Source: Neisseria meningitidis (GTDB lineage Bacteria > Pseudomonadota > Gammaproteobacteria > Burkholderiales > Neisseriaceae). Taken from it: 64,000 bases of DNA. A model generated the notes under the pieces. That model saw only the letters and a program-made list of their open reading frames with translations, was not told the origin of the DNA and made no database searches. Every line of letters begins with the position of its first letter. Position 1 is the stretch's first letter. Both the position numbers and the translations under genes were made by a program. Positions 9,149-18,839 of the stretch are shown one piece after another. The stretch spans positions 682,001-746,000 of the forward strand of contig NZ_LR134525.1 in NCBI RefSeq assembly GCF_900638555.1, written 5' to 3'.

Positions 9149-11326
9149 TCAATCGATTTTTACCCGTTTCAGGCGCAAGGCGTTGCTCAACACGGAAACC
9201 GAGCTTGCCGCCATTGCCGCGCCTGCGATGACAGGGTTTAAAAAACCGAGCGCGGCAAGCGGAATGCCCAAAATATTGTAGAAGAAGGCGAAAAACAGGT
9301 TTTGCTTGATGTTTCTCAACGTCGCCCGCGATACCGATAGGGCATCGGCGAGTTGGTTGACCGAATGTTGCATCAGCGTGGCGGATGCGGTGTGTTCGGC
9401 AACGTCCGCGCCGCCTTTCATGGCGAAGCTAACGTTGGCGGCGGCGAGCGCAGGTGCGTCGTTGATGCCGTCTCCGACCATCGCCACGGTTTTGCCGGCG
9501 GCTTTGAGTTTCTGCACTTCGGCGGCTTTGTCGCGCGGACTCATATTACCGAAGGCGTGTGCGATGCCCAGTTGTTTGGCGACGTATTCGACCGTGCCTT
9601 GGTTGTCGCCGCTCATAATATAGACATCGATATTGTGTTTTTTCAGACGGCCTATGGCTTCGGCGGTATCGGCTTTCAACGCGTCGGCAAGTGCGAATGC
9701 GCCGATGGGTTTGTTATCGACTGAGACCGCAACAATGCTTGCAATATCCCAAACGCCGTCTAAAAACTTCGGCAAGGCCAGTTCGGCAAATTCGGCTTTG
9801 CCTGCTTTCACCAAACCCACGCCTTCCACTTCGGCGGTAATGCCTGCGCCGACAACGGTTTGTGCGTTTTGTGCGGCGGGAATGTCCAAACCGCGCGCTT
9901 GGGCGGCGGAGACGATGGCACGGGCGAGCGGATGGGCGGCGTTTTGTTCGACGGCGGCGGCGATGCGGTACAAAGCGTCTTCGTCAAAGCCGCTGTCGGG
10001 AACGCAATAAACGGCGGCAACCTGCGGGCTGCCTTCGGTCAGCGTACCGGTTTTGTCCAACACGACGGCATCGACGTGGGCGGCTTCCTCCATTGCTGCC
10101 GCGTCTTTAAACCAAATACCGTGTTTCACCGCTTTGCCAATGCCGACCATAATCGCGGCGGGTGTAGCCAGACCGAGCGCACACGGGCAGGCAATCACCA
10201 AAACGGCGACGGCGTGCATCAGCGCAACCGTCCAATCGCCCTTAATCAGCCAAGTAACAATAAAAGTCAACAACGCGATGCCCACGACGGCAGGCACGAA
10301 CACCGCCGCCGCCTTGTCCGCCACGCGCGCAATCGGTGCTTTACTGCCTTGCGCTTCAGAGAGTGCGTTCATCATGTCGCCGAGCAGGGTTTGGCTGCCG
10401 AGCTGCGCGGCGCGGTACACCACGCTGCCTTCAGTCATCAGCGCGCCCGCCAATACTTTGCCGCCTGCCTTTTTCTCTTCGGGATTGGATTCGCCGGTAA
10501 GATGGCTTTCGTCCGCCCAGCCGCTGCCGCTTTCTATGATGCCGTCGGCGGCAATGCGTTCGCCGTGATTGGCGCGGATTAGGTCGCCGATTTGCACTTG
10601 GTCGATGGGTAGCTGCCGCCATTCGCCATCGCGTTGCACGTTGACTTGGGTTGGCGTGAGTTTGAGCAGCAAGCCCAAGCTGTTCAGGCTGGATTTTTTG
10701 GTGCGGTGTTCCAAAAATTTACCCAGTGACACAAAACCAATCACCATTATGCCTACTTCAAAATACACATGCGCCATACCGTACGCCGCGTGCGGGCTGA
10801 AAAACAGCATATAGACGGAATACAGGTAAATCGAGACCGTGCCGATGGTAACGAGTACGTCCATATTCGCCAGCCCGCCTTTAATGCTCGCCCACGCGCT
10901 TTTGTAAAATGGCACCGCCAGCCAAAGCTGCACCACACTCGCCAATGCAAACTGCAACAAGGGCGACAACATCCAATCATGCCGTGTCCAATTCAGCCCT
11001 TTTAGCATCATCCCTACCATACCGATAAGGAACGGGATATTGATGGCCAGCAAAAGCCACAACCTCCAGCCGATATGGTGTTCTGCTTCGGGTTGCGGCA
11101 ATGTATCTTCCGTTTTTTCCTTCGCGCCGTAACCGGTTTTCTCAATGATTTTGGCAATGTCGGCTACTGAGGTTTTGCTGTCGTCAAACACTACCTGCGC
11201 CTCTTCGCTGGCGAAGTTTACCCCCGCCGATTCGACAAAATCTTTTTTGTTCAACACTTTTTCAATGCGCGAAGCACATGCCTGGCAGGTCATGCCTTCG
11301 ATTTGGAAACGGACTTTTTGTTGCAT
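9149..11326 (-). CDS. copA: Copper-exporting P-type ATPase
   Basis: CopA is an inner-membrane P1B-type ATPase that exports Cu(I). The 725-residue protein starts MQQKVRF and has a single N-terminal metal-binding domain (GMTCQACAS, about residues 11-19). The membrane metal site CPC is near residue 380, the phosphorylated aspartate DKTGTLTEG near 422, and GDGINDAP near 617. An in-frame extension of 50 codons upstream reads through uptake sequences and is rejected. The gene diverges from trxB. In gonococci both belong to the published NmlR regulon, whose regulator lies near 31 kb in this window. Confidence 0.95.
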   Translation of the reverse strand: MQQKVRFQIEGMTCQACASRIEKVLNKKDFVESAGVNFASEEAQVVFDDSKTSVADIAKIIEKTGYGAKEKTEDTLPQPEAEHHIGWRLWLLLAINIPFLIGMVGMMLKGLNWTRHDWMLSPLLQFALASVVQLWLAVPFYKSAWASIKGGLANMDVLVTIGTVSIYLYSVYMLFFSPHAAYGMAHVYFEVGIMVIGFVSLGKFLEHRTKKSSLNSLGLLLKLTPTQVNVQRDGEWRQLPIDQVQIGDLIRANHGERIAADGIIESGSGWADESHLTGESNPEEKKAGGKVLAGALMTEGSVVYRAAQLGSQTLLGDMMNALSEAQGSKAPIARVADKAAAVFVPAVVGIALLTFIVTWLIKGDWTVALMHAVAVLVIACPCALGLATPAAIMVGIGKAVKHGIWFKDAAAMEEAAHVDAVVLDKTGTLTEGSPQVAAVYCVPDSGFDEDALYRIAAAVEQNAAHPLARAIVSAAQARGLDIPAAQNAQTVVGAGITAEVEGVGLVKAGKAEFAELALPKFLDGVWDIASIVAVSVDNKPIGAFALADALKADTAEAIGRLKKHNIDVYIMSGDNQGTVEYVAKQLGIAHAFGNMSPRDKAAEVQKLKAAGKTVAMVGDGINDAPALAAANVSFAMKGGADVAEHTASATLMQHSVNQLADALSVSRATLRNIKQNLFFAFFYNILGIPLAALGFLNPVIAGAAMAASSVSVLSNALRLKRVKID

Positions 11327-12415
<1,089 letters not shown>

Positions 12416-12469
12416 ATGCCGTCTGAAACCGAAATTTTCGGCGGAATGCAAATTTTTCGCACCAAATCC

Positions 12470-12498
12470 TTGATTCCGTCGGCAAACCCCAATATAAT
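12470..12498 (+). promoter_or_regulatory. Promoter of the rpsF-priB-rpsR-rplI operon
   Basis: TTGATT (12470-12475) and TATAAT (12493-12498) are 17 bp apart, close to the sigma-70 consensus. The pair lies 72 bp before the rpsF start. Confidence 0.75.
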
Positions 12499-12516
12499 GC
12501 CTGCTCTTTGAACCTT

Positions 12517-12550
12517 GCCTTCTGCTTTCGCATGGCAGAAGGCTGTTTTT
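12517..12550 (+). promoter_or_regulatory. Leader hairpin of the rpsF operon, possible attenuator
   Basis: A perfect 9-bp stem (GCCTTCTGC with GCAGAAGGC) and 9-base loop is followed by TGTTTTT. It lies inside the transcribed leader, before the ribosome site AAGGAG. The shape is that of an intrinsic terminator, so it may set the level of ribosomal protein expression. The CCG bulge of known S6-S18 leader motifs is not evident. Confidence 0.5.
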
Positions 12551-12570
12551 ACCATCCATAAGGAGATAAC

Positions 12571-12939
12571 ATGCGTCATTACGAGATCGTGTTTATCGTT
12601 CATCCTGATCAAAGCGAGCAAGTGCCTGCTATGGTTGAACGTTACAAAACCATGATTGCTGAAGCAAACGGTAAGATTCACCGTTTGGAAGATTGGGGTC
12701 GCCGCCAACTGGCTTACCCGATTAACAAAATCCATAAAGCCCATTACGTTTTGATGAACATCGAAACCACTCCCGAAGTGGTTGAAGAGCTGGAAACCGC
12801 ATTCCGCTTCAATGATGCCGTATTGCGCCATCTAACCATCAAAACCAAACACGCCGTTACCGAAGCATCCCCTATGTTGGGTGGTGAAAAGGCTAAGAAC
12901 CTGTTGAGCGGCGCGTCTGAAGAAGCGGTCGCCCAATAA
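12571..12939 (+). CDS. rpsF: 30S ribosomal protein S6
   Basis: S6 binds 16S rRNA together with S18 in the small-subunit platform. The 122-residue protein begins [19 protein letters not shown], the classic S6 N-terminus, and contains [24 protein letters not shown] gives an excellent ribosome site. It is first in the operon rpsF-priB-rpsR-rplI, and its stop directly abuts the TTG start of priB. Confidence 0.98.
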   Translation: MRHYEIVFIVHPDQSEQVPAMVERYKTMIAEANGKIHRLEDWGRRQLAYPINKIHKAHYVLMNIETTPEVVEELETAFRFNDAVLRHLTIKTKHAVTEASPMLGGEKAKNLLSGASEEAVAQ

Positions 12940-13242
12940 TTGGGATTCAATAATCTTGTTTCGCTTGCCGTGTTAATTGAAAAGGTTTTCCCTATTCGAT
13001 ATACGCCTGCCGGAATCCCTGTTTTAGATATTATTTTAAAGCACGAATCGTGGCAGGAGGAAAACGGGCAGCAATGCCTTGTCCAATTGGAAATTCCGGC
13101 ACGGATTTTAGGCAGGCAGGCGGAAGAGTGGCAGTATCGGCAAGGTGTATATGTTCACGTCGAAGGTTTTTTAGCTCAAAAAAGCAGACGTTCCCTTATG
13201 CCGATGCTCAGGATACAAAATATTCAAGAATATAAAGGTTAA
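12940..13242 (+). CDS. priB: Primosomal replication protein PriB
   Basis: PriB is a small OB-fold protein that binds single-stranded DNA and PriA during replication restart. The 100-residue frame begins with TTG directly after the rpsF stop, which implies translational coupling. The N-terminus MGFNNLVSL and the rest agree with the neisserial PriB described in structural work. The position between rpsF and rpsR is the same as in enterobacteria. No independent ribosome site is needed or seen. Confidence 0.93.
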   Translation: MGFNNLVSLAVLIEKVFPIRYTPAGIPVLDIILKHESWQEENGQQCLVQLEIPARILGRQAEEWQYRQGVYVHVEGFLAQKSRRSLMPMLRIQNIQEYKG

Positions 13243-13248
13243 ACGACA

Positions 13249-13479
13249 ATGGCTCGTCAATCATTCAAACGTAGAAAATTCTGCCGTTTCACGGCTGAAA
13301 AAATCCAAGAAGTCGATTACAAACAAGTTGATTTGCTGAAAGACTTTATCTCTGAAAACGGTAAAATCATTCCTGCACGCATCACAGGAACGAAGGCATT
13401 CTACCAACGCCAATTGGCTGTTGCCGTAAAACGCGCACGCTTCCTGGCTCTGCTGCCTTACACCGACCAACACAAATAA
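13249..13479 (+). CDS. rpsR: 30S ribosomal protein S18
   Basis: S18 is the partner of S6 in the 30S platform. The 76-residue basic protein contains [12 protein letters not shown] at its N-terminus and the conserved [18 protein letters not shown] block. It begins 6 bases after priB ends and precedes rplI by 16 bases, so it is within the same operon. Confidence 0.98.
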
Positions 13480-13495
13480 TTTTGGAGATTGAATC

Positions 13496-13948
13496 ATGCA
13501 AATTATTCTGTTAGAAAAAATCGGCGGTCTGGGCAACTTGGGCGACATCGTAACCGTTAAAAACGGCTACGCCCGCAACTTTCTAATTCCCGCAGGTAAG
13601 GCAAAACGTGCGACCGAAGCGAATATGAAAGAGTTTGAAGCACGCCGTGCCGAATTGGAAGCCAAACAGGCTGAAATTTTGGCAGATGCCCGAGTCCGTC
13701 AGGAAAAATTGGACGGTCAAACCATTACCGTTGCACAAAAAGCCGGTGTGGACGGTCGCCTGTTCGGTTCCGTCACCAATGCTGATATTGCGGCTGCAAT
13801 CGTTGCTGCCGGCATCGAAGCCGTGAAAGCAAATGTACGTCTGCCGAACGGTCCTCTGAAAGCCGTTGGCGAGTACGAAGTGGAAGTGGCTTTGCACACT
13901 GATGCCGTTGCTAAAATTACCGTTGCCGTCGTTGCCGCAACCGAGTAA
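13496..13948 (+). CDS. rplI: 50S ribosomal protein L9
   Basis: L9 binds 23S rRNA and extends from the large subunit. The 150-residue protein has the signature [20 protein letters not shown] (about residues 12-31), the long connecting helix (about 41-75) and the C-terminal [12 protein letters not shown] domain. TTTGGAGATTG precedes the ATG. It is the last gene of the rpsF operon, followed by a hairpin terminator. Confidence 0.98.
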   Translation: MQIILLEKIGGLGNLGDIVTVKNGYARNFLIPAGKAKRATEANMKEFEARRAELEAKQAEILADARVRQEKLDGQTITVAQKAGVDGRLFGSVTNADIAAAIVAAGIEAVKANVRLPNGPLKAVGEYEVEVALHTDAVAKITVAVVAATE

Positions 13949-13961
13949 TTGAAATTATCAG

Positions 13962-14010
13962 ATGCCGTCTGAAACCCTGCCGATTGTCGGAATGTGGTTT
14001 CAGACGGTAT
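13962..14010 (+). terminator. Uptake-sequence terminator of the rpsF operon
   Basis: ATGCCGTCTGAAACC pairs with GGTTTCAGACGGTAT across a 19-base loop and is followed by TTGTTTTGTTTTT. It sits 14 bases past the rplI stop. Confidence 0.75.
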
Positions 14011-14056
14011 TTGTTTTGTTTTTCGTATATTCTGCAAAAATCGGGATGGTTGTTTT

Positions 14057-14087
14057 TATAGTGGATTAAATTTAAACCAGTACAGCG
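14057..14087. repeat. Correia element fragment
   Basis: TATAGTGGATTAAATTTAAA and the next bases CCAGTACAGCG match one end of the element. The match breaks abruptly at 14087 and no opposite end is found. This is a truncated copy. Confidence 0.8.
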
Positions 14088-14106
14088 TACCTGGCTTCAA
14101 TATACT

Positions 14107-14406
14107 CAATAGGATAGGTCTCTTCCTAACCGAAAAAATAATTGTCTTTTCCCTTGCAAATAATTGAAATCAACAGATTACTAAAACACAGCCAAAATAT
14201 TCAATTGACAAAAACTTTTCTGATTTTGAGAAATCTGTGAAAATCAGGGGATTATTTATTTTGAAAATGGTATCGGGCATAAAATTTGGCTGTGTTTCAA
14301 TATGGTGCTGATAACATACTTTGTTTCAAAATGTTCAATAGGATAACTTCCTGATTGACCGAAAAATAATGGCCTTTTCCCTTGCAAGCAGTTGAAATCA
14401 ACAGAT
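14107..14406. repeat. AT-rich repeat patch with direct and inverted repeats
   Basis: Two diverged direct copies of about 70 bp (14107-14179 and 14336-14406) share CAATAGGATA, CCGAAAAA-TAAT, CTTTTCCCTTGCAA and TTGAAATCAACAGATT. Between them lies a perfect 13-bp inverted repeat, AAACACAGCCAAA at 14184-14196 and its complement at 14285-14297. No protein coding is evident. It could be a degenerate mobile or intergenic mosaic element, or a structured RNA. Confidence 0.55.
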
Positions 14407-14620
14407 TGTCAAAATACATCCTAAAAATTTAATAACTTATATATATGATTGCAAAGGTTACGGCTTGTATGCCGGTCATTATGGCGGAAATACCGTTTGG
14501 GAGGCAGCCGCATCGCGTGGAATCGGCACGGCAGGCGATGCGCCGATGCCTTCGGGCGTGAAGGCGGGGCAATCGGCAGTTTGGAAAAAGGCAATGGAAT
14601 CTGTGGGCAGAAGAAGTTAA
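14396..14620 (+). pseudogene. C-terminal gene fragment, unrecognised
   Basis: An open frame without a plausible start ends at TAA 14618-14620. Its last 57 residues look protein-like (GYGLYAGHYGGNTVWEAA, then GVKAGQSAVWKKAME), and G+C rises sharply from about 14455. It looks like the tail of a gene whose front was replaced by the repeat patch upstream. I do not recognise the family. Confidence 0.4.
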
Positions 14621-14735
14621 GGGTAAAAGTCGGGCGCACGGTCAGGTTGTCTGTCCTTTTGTCGGAACAGGAGACTGGGCAGCTTTGTCCTGATTAATTG
14701 CTTGTGCAAACGGTAAAAAGGTTTTTTCGTGTGTT

Positions 14736-15542
14736 TTAAAGCAGGTTGTACAGCATTTTTCCGGCAATCAAAAGCAACATAATGCCGAAGGATTTTTTGA
14801 GTTTGGCAGAAGAAAGTTTGTGGGCGGTTTTGACACCGAGCGGGGCAAAGGCAATGGTTGCCGCGCTGAGGACGGCGACGGCGGGCAGGTAAAGGAAGCC
14901 CAGTGACCCTTCGGGCAATCCTGCAATATTCAGGCCGTTGAGCAGATACGATATTGCGCCGGAGAGTGCAATCGGCCAGGCAAGGCCGGATGATGTGCCG
15001 ATGGCTTTATGGGCGGGGAAGCCGCAGTGGATTAAGAAGGGGACGGAAAGTGAACCGCCGCCTATGCCGACCCAGCTCGACATTGTGCCGAACAGTGTGG
15101 AAACCGCAGTCAGTCCGGGCAGTCCGGGCAGCGGGCGGGATGCCGTCTGAGGGTCGGTATGCAGTGTTTTGAATGCGACGGCGGTTAAAAACAGGATGAA
15201 GAAAATTTGAAGCCCGAACGCTGGGATATATTTTGCGGAGAGTGCGCCAGCGAATACGCCGAATACCATACCCGGCATCATCGTAAATACGGTTTTCCAG
15301 TCGACCGCCTGTTTTTTGTGCTGCCCCAGCATACTGGAAAAGGCGGTGAAGACCATGACGGCGAAGGATGTGCCGACGGCGAGGTGTTGCGCGTAAGGAT
15401 GTTGTGCCAAACCCTGCAAATCAAGCACCCATAAAACGACAGGGACAATCAGCGTGCCGCCGCCTACGCCGAACAGGCCGGCAATAAAACCTGCCGCACT
15501 GCCTACGGCAAGCAGGATTAAGATAATGTCCCAATGCCACAT
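14736..15542 (-). CDS. TauE/SafE (TSUP) family membrane permease
   Basis: A 268-residue inner-membrane protein with about eight hydrophobic segments and the glycine-rich half-repeats GFIAGLFGVGGGTLIVP (about residues 18-34) and WVGIGGGSLSVPFL (about 158-171), which mark the sulfite exporter TauE/SafE family. Members move sulfur-containing anions; the substrate here is unknown. The ATG follows the pssA stop with no gap, so the two are probably cotranscribed. No function beyond transport should be assumed. Confidence 0.88.
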   Translation of the reverse strand: MWHWDIILILLAVGSAAGFIAGLFGVGGGTLIVPVVLWVLDLQGLAQHPYAQHLAVGTSFAVMVFTAFSSMLGQHKKQAVDWKTVFTMMPGMVFGVFAGALSAKYIPAFGLQIFFILFLTAVAFKTLHTDPQTASRPLPGLPGLTAVSTLFGTMSSWVGIGGGSLSVPFLIHCGFPAHKAIGTSSGLAWPIALSGAISYLLNGLNIAGLPEGSLGFLYLPAVAVLSAATIAFAPLGVKTAHKLSSAKLKKSFGIMLLLIAGKMLYNLL

Positions 15543-16289
15543 TTAATCCGCCTTTCTGTATTTTTTCCAGAATCGGCGTGCCGCCATAATGTAGCCGGAC
15601 AGGCTGTATCCGAGAAAGAACAGGAAGAGGACGAGCGACGGTTCCCAAGTGACCAGAAGCAGCAGTAAGACGGCAAGCAGCATTCCGACAAAGGGGACTT
15701 GTCTGCGGATGTTGATTTCTTTAAAACTCCAAAAAGGGATTTGGACAATCATCGACAGGCCGGCAAACAGTGTGATGCCCAATGCCCACCAGTGGACGGC
15801 GGGGAATTTTTCGACGCTGTGGTTGACCCAAATCAGCCCGACAATCAGCGCGGCGGCAGTCGGACTGGGCACGCCGATAAACCAGCGTTTGTCCACCTTG
15901 CCGATGAGCGTGTTGAACAGCGCAAGGCGCAGGGCGGCGCAGGCGCAGTAGATGAAGGCGACGGAATAACCGATTTTGCCGAACTGCCAAAGCTGCCATT
16001 TGTAGGCAATCAGAGCGGGAGCAACGCCGAAGCTGACCATATCGGCAAGGCTGTCGAGCTGCTCCCCGAACGCGCTTTGGCTGTTGGTCAGCCGCGCCAC
16101 GCGCCCGTCCATACCGTCCAGCAACATAGAGATGAATACCGCGATGGCGGCGGTTTCATAACGTCCGTGCATGGATTGGGTGATTGCGTAAAATGCGGAA
16201 AACAGCGCGGCGATGGTAAAGGAGTTGGGCAGCAGGTAGATACTGTTTTGACGCAGGGAGCGTTGCGGGGTGTTGGTCGGGGTTTCCAT
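15543..16289 (-). CDS. pssA: CDP-diacylglycerol-serine O-phosphatidyltransferase
   Basis: PssA condenses CDP-diacylglycerol with serine to make phosphatidylserine, the precursor of phosphatidylethanolamine, at the inner membrane. The 248-residue protein carries the CDP-alcohol phosphotransferase motif DGMDGRVAR...GEQLDSLAD (about residues 58-84) and several membrane segments, including YLLPNSFTIAALFSAFYAI near the N-terminus. The stop TAA is followed at once by the ATG of the TauE/SafE gene. Confidence 0.93.
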   Translation of the reverse strand: METPTNTPQRSLRQNSIYLLPNSFTIAALFSAFYAITQSMHGRYETAAIAVFISMLLDGMDGRVARLTNSQSAFGEQLDSLADMVSFGVAPALIAYKWQLWQFGKIGYSVAFIYCACAALRLALFNTLIGKVDKRWFIGVPSPTAAALIVGLIWVNHSVEKFPAVHWWALGITLFAGLSMIVQIPFWSFKEINIRRQVPFVGMLLAVLLLLLVTWEPSLVLFLFFLGYSLSGYIMAARRFWKKYRKAD

Positions 16290-16871
16290 AGCTGAAGTGT
16301 CTCACGGACGTGGAGAATCGATAGGGGATTATAACCCAAACCATTATCGAACAATACGCCCTTTAGGATGAAGCCCTCGGAGGCGGTTTGTTTTTCTGAT
16401 GGCGGATGCTTTGCGGGGCGGTTTGACTCTGCCTGCCACCGGGTGTGTTGTTTCGGATTTTTGCCGGATGGATATTGTTGCCGGGCATTTCTGGGCTTGC
16501 CGGAAGGTATCGGGGGGAGGGCATCGGAATATGCGGCGCACCGTTCAAACCGGGGCGGCGTTTCCCTATTTTCAGGGGGTTGCAGGTTTCAACAAATTGA
16601 AAGATATTTTTTGCATTTCCGACCGTATGCTGATTTTGAAGCGGGATAAATTATAGGACAAGGTTTTTCGCCCGCGGCAAGGATTGCCCGCAATGCCGTC
16701 TGAAAACAACGGCTTGCCGCTAAGGTGGCGGTATGCGGATTTGCGCTGCCGAAATCGGTTTGCCATACCCGGCGGTGCAATCTGCGGGGAGGGATAAGCC
16801 GATAAGGCGGGACTTATCCTGTTTTTTGTTTATAATGCAACAGAATTTGGACGAACCGTCGGGAATTTATC
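16290..16871. other. Intergenic region without a recognisable gene
   Basis: About 580 bp between the pssA start and the DUF4189 gene. Short frames exist on both strands but none shows a family signature or convincing ribosome site. One uptake sequence lies near 16694. TATAAT at about 16830 probably belongs to the promoter of the downstream gene. The region may hold decayed coding sequence. Confidence 0.5.
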
Positions 16872-17354
16872 ATGATGAAAAAGATACTGGCCGTATCGGC
16901 ACTATGCCTGATGACTGCGGCGGCACGGGCTGCCGATACTTACGGCTATCTCGCCGTTTGGCAGAATCCGCAGAATGCAAACGATGTTTTGCAGGTTAAA
17001 ACCACAAAAGAAGATTCGACGAAAAGCGAAGCGTTTGCCGAGTTGGAAGCTTTCTGCAAAGGTCAGGACACGCTTGCGGGCATTGCCGAAGACGAGCCGA
17101 CCGGATGCCGGTCGGTCGTGTCGCTGAACAATACCTGTGTCGCGCTGGCATACCCGAAAGCCTTGGGCGCGATGCGCGTTGAAAACGCCGTTGTGATTAC
17201 TTCTCCGCGTTTTACGAGCGTTTATCAGGTCGCACTCAACCAGTGCATCAAAAAATACGGCGCACAGGGACAATGCGGCTTGGAAACAGTGTATTGCACG
17301 TCTTCTTCTTATTACGGGGGAACTGTGCGCTCTTTGATTCAAAATCTCAAATAA
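16872..17354 (+). CDS. Secreted DUF4189-like protein
   Basis: A 160-residue exported protein with a clear signal peptide (MMKKILAVSALCLMTAAARA, cleavage about residue 21). The mature part has repeated aromatic/glycine features and six cysteines, including CGLETVYC near the end, that could form disulfides. I place it in the DUF4189 family from the YGYLAVW start and NTCVALAY pattern. Its function is unknown and the location is probably periplasmic. Its stop faces that of the uracil permease gene across a shared hairpin. Confidence 0.7.
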   Translation: MMKKILAVSALCLMTAAARAADTYGYLAVWQNPQNANDVLQVKTTKEDSTKSEAFAELEAFCKGQDTLAGIAEDEPTGCRSVVSLNNTCVALAYPKALGAMRVENAVVITSPRFTSVYQVALNQCIKKYGAQGQCGLETVYCTSSSYYGGTVRSLIQNLK

Positions 17355-17362
17355 AACGGGAA

Positions 17363-17391
17363 ATGCCGTCTGAAAGATGTTCAGACGGCAT
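17363..17391. terminator. Bidirectional uptake-sequence terminator
   Basis: Two uptake sequences in inverted orientation, 5 bases apart, lie between convergent genes and are flanked by AAA on one side and TTTCTAT on the other. Confidence 0.75.
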
Positions 17392-17405
17392 TTCTATATC
17401 GACGG

Positions 17406-18617
17406 TCAGGATTCTTTCGGATCGGGCAGCAGGCTGTTCAACATAATGGCAAGTACGGCGCACAAGCCCACGCCGGCAAAGCTGAAGCTGCCCAATTTGA
17501 GCGTCATGCCGCCGATGCCTGTGGTCAGTACCGAGCTGACGATGACCAGGTTTTTCGGCAGCATCAAATCGACTTTGGCATCAATCAGGGTTTTGATGCC
17601 TAAAGAAGCAATCGTGCCGAACAGCAGCAGCATAATGCCGCCCATTACTGGCATCGGAATGGAAGCCAAAAACGCATTGAATTTGCCGAAAAACGCCATG
17701 CAGACGGCAAAAACCGCCGCCCAAGTCATGATGACGGGGTTGCTGTTTTTGGTAATCATCACCGCACCCGTTACTTCGCCGTAGGTCGTAACCGGCGGGC
17801 CGCCGATCAGACCCGCAACGCATACGCCCAAACCGTCGCCTGCAAGGGTTTTGTCCAAGCCCGGGTCTTTCGTATAGTCTTTCTCCGTCACATTGCCGAT
17901 TGCCATGATGCCGCCGATGTGTTCGATGGCGGGGGCGACGGCAACGGGCAGCATAAACAGTGCAGCCTGCCAGTTGATCTGAGGCGTTTCAAAATGGGGA
18001 ACGGCGAACCAGGGCGCGTGTGCAATGCTTGCCGTGTCCACCAGTCCCATCAGCAGTGCCAAAACATAACCCGAAGCGACACCGATCAAGATGGGAATCA
18101 GCTTCATCATCCTGCTGCCGAAAACCGATACGATGGCGGTAACGGCAAAGGTAAAGCCGGAAAGAATCAGCGAATCGGTATAGTCGATGACCTGTTTGCC
18201 GTCCGCCTGACCCATTGCCATGCTGCTTGCCGCCACGGCAACAGACAGACCGATGACCATGATGACGGGGCCGATGACGACCGGAGGCAGCAGTTTGTGT
18301 ACCGCTGCCAGTCCGCGCCAACGGATCAGCGCGGCAAACACAAAATACATAAAGCCGGCGGCAAACAGTCCGAACATGGTGGAAGGCAGCCCCCATTCGC
18401 CGACGGAGTAGATAATCGGTGCGATAAAGGCAAACGAAGAACCAAGAAAAATCGGCACTTTGCGTTTGGTTGTGATTTGGAACAGCAGCGTTCCCAAGCC
18501 TGCGCCCAAAAGCGCAAGAGCCGGATTCAGACCGGTCAGCAGGGGAACCAGCACCATTGCGCCGAATGCCACAAATAAAATCTGCGCGCCGGAAACGGCA
18601 AGTTTCAGTTGGTTCAT
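17406..18617 (-). CDS. uraA: Uracil permease (NCS2 family)
   Basis: An inner-membrane proton-coupled nucleobase transporter. The 403-residue protein has about 12 to 14 hydrophobic segments and the NCS2 signatures AVAPAIEHIGGI (transport-site glutamate) and NPVIMTWAAVFAV. The sequence resembles UraA more than xanthine or urate carriers. The start MNQLKLA has GAAAGAAG upstream; a longer in-frame ATG 52 codons back lies in non-conserved sequence. Substrate choice is inferred. Confidence 0.88.
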   Translation of the reverse strand: MNQLKLAVSGAQILFVAFGAMVLVPLLTGLNPALALLGAGLGTLLFQITTKRKVPIFLGSSFAFIAPIIYSVGEWGLPSTMFGLFAAGFMYFVFAALIRWRGLAAVHKLLPPVVIGPVIMVIGLSVAVAASSMAMGQADGKQVIDYTDSLILSGFTFAVTAIVSVFGSRMMKLIPILIGVASGYVLALLMGLVDTASIAHAPWFAVPHFETPQINWQAALFMLPVAVAPAIEHIGGIMAIGNVTEKDYTKDPGLDKTLAGDGLGVCVAGLIGGPPVTTYGEVTGAVMITKNSNPVIMTWAAVFAVCMAFFGKFNAFLASIPMPVMGGIMLLLFGTIASLGIKTLIDAKVDLMLPKNLVIVSSVLTTGIGGMTLKLGSFSFAGVGLCAVLAIMLNSLLPDPKES

Positions 18618-18839
18618 ACCATCTTCTTTCAATCGGTTCAAACGGCACGGATTATACTGGTTTGCCGAGGGTCTGCGTAAAAATACATATGGCGGGCAAC
18701 AGATATGCCGTCTGAAAGGCAATGTCTGTCTGTTGCAGGATGAAAGCAGGAGAAATGGAGTATAATCCGACACTTTCCATATTCAATCCGCAAGCCGTCC
18801 GGCTTCCTTATTTCAGACGGCATTTTCCGGTAATACGGC

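Noticed and set aside
16290..16871. Small protein genes in the pssA upstream gap
   Set aside because: Frames on both strands lack ribosome sites, signatures and consistent codon use.
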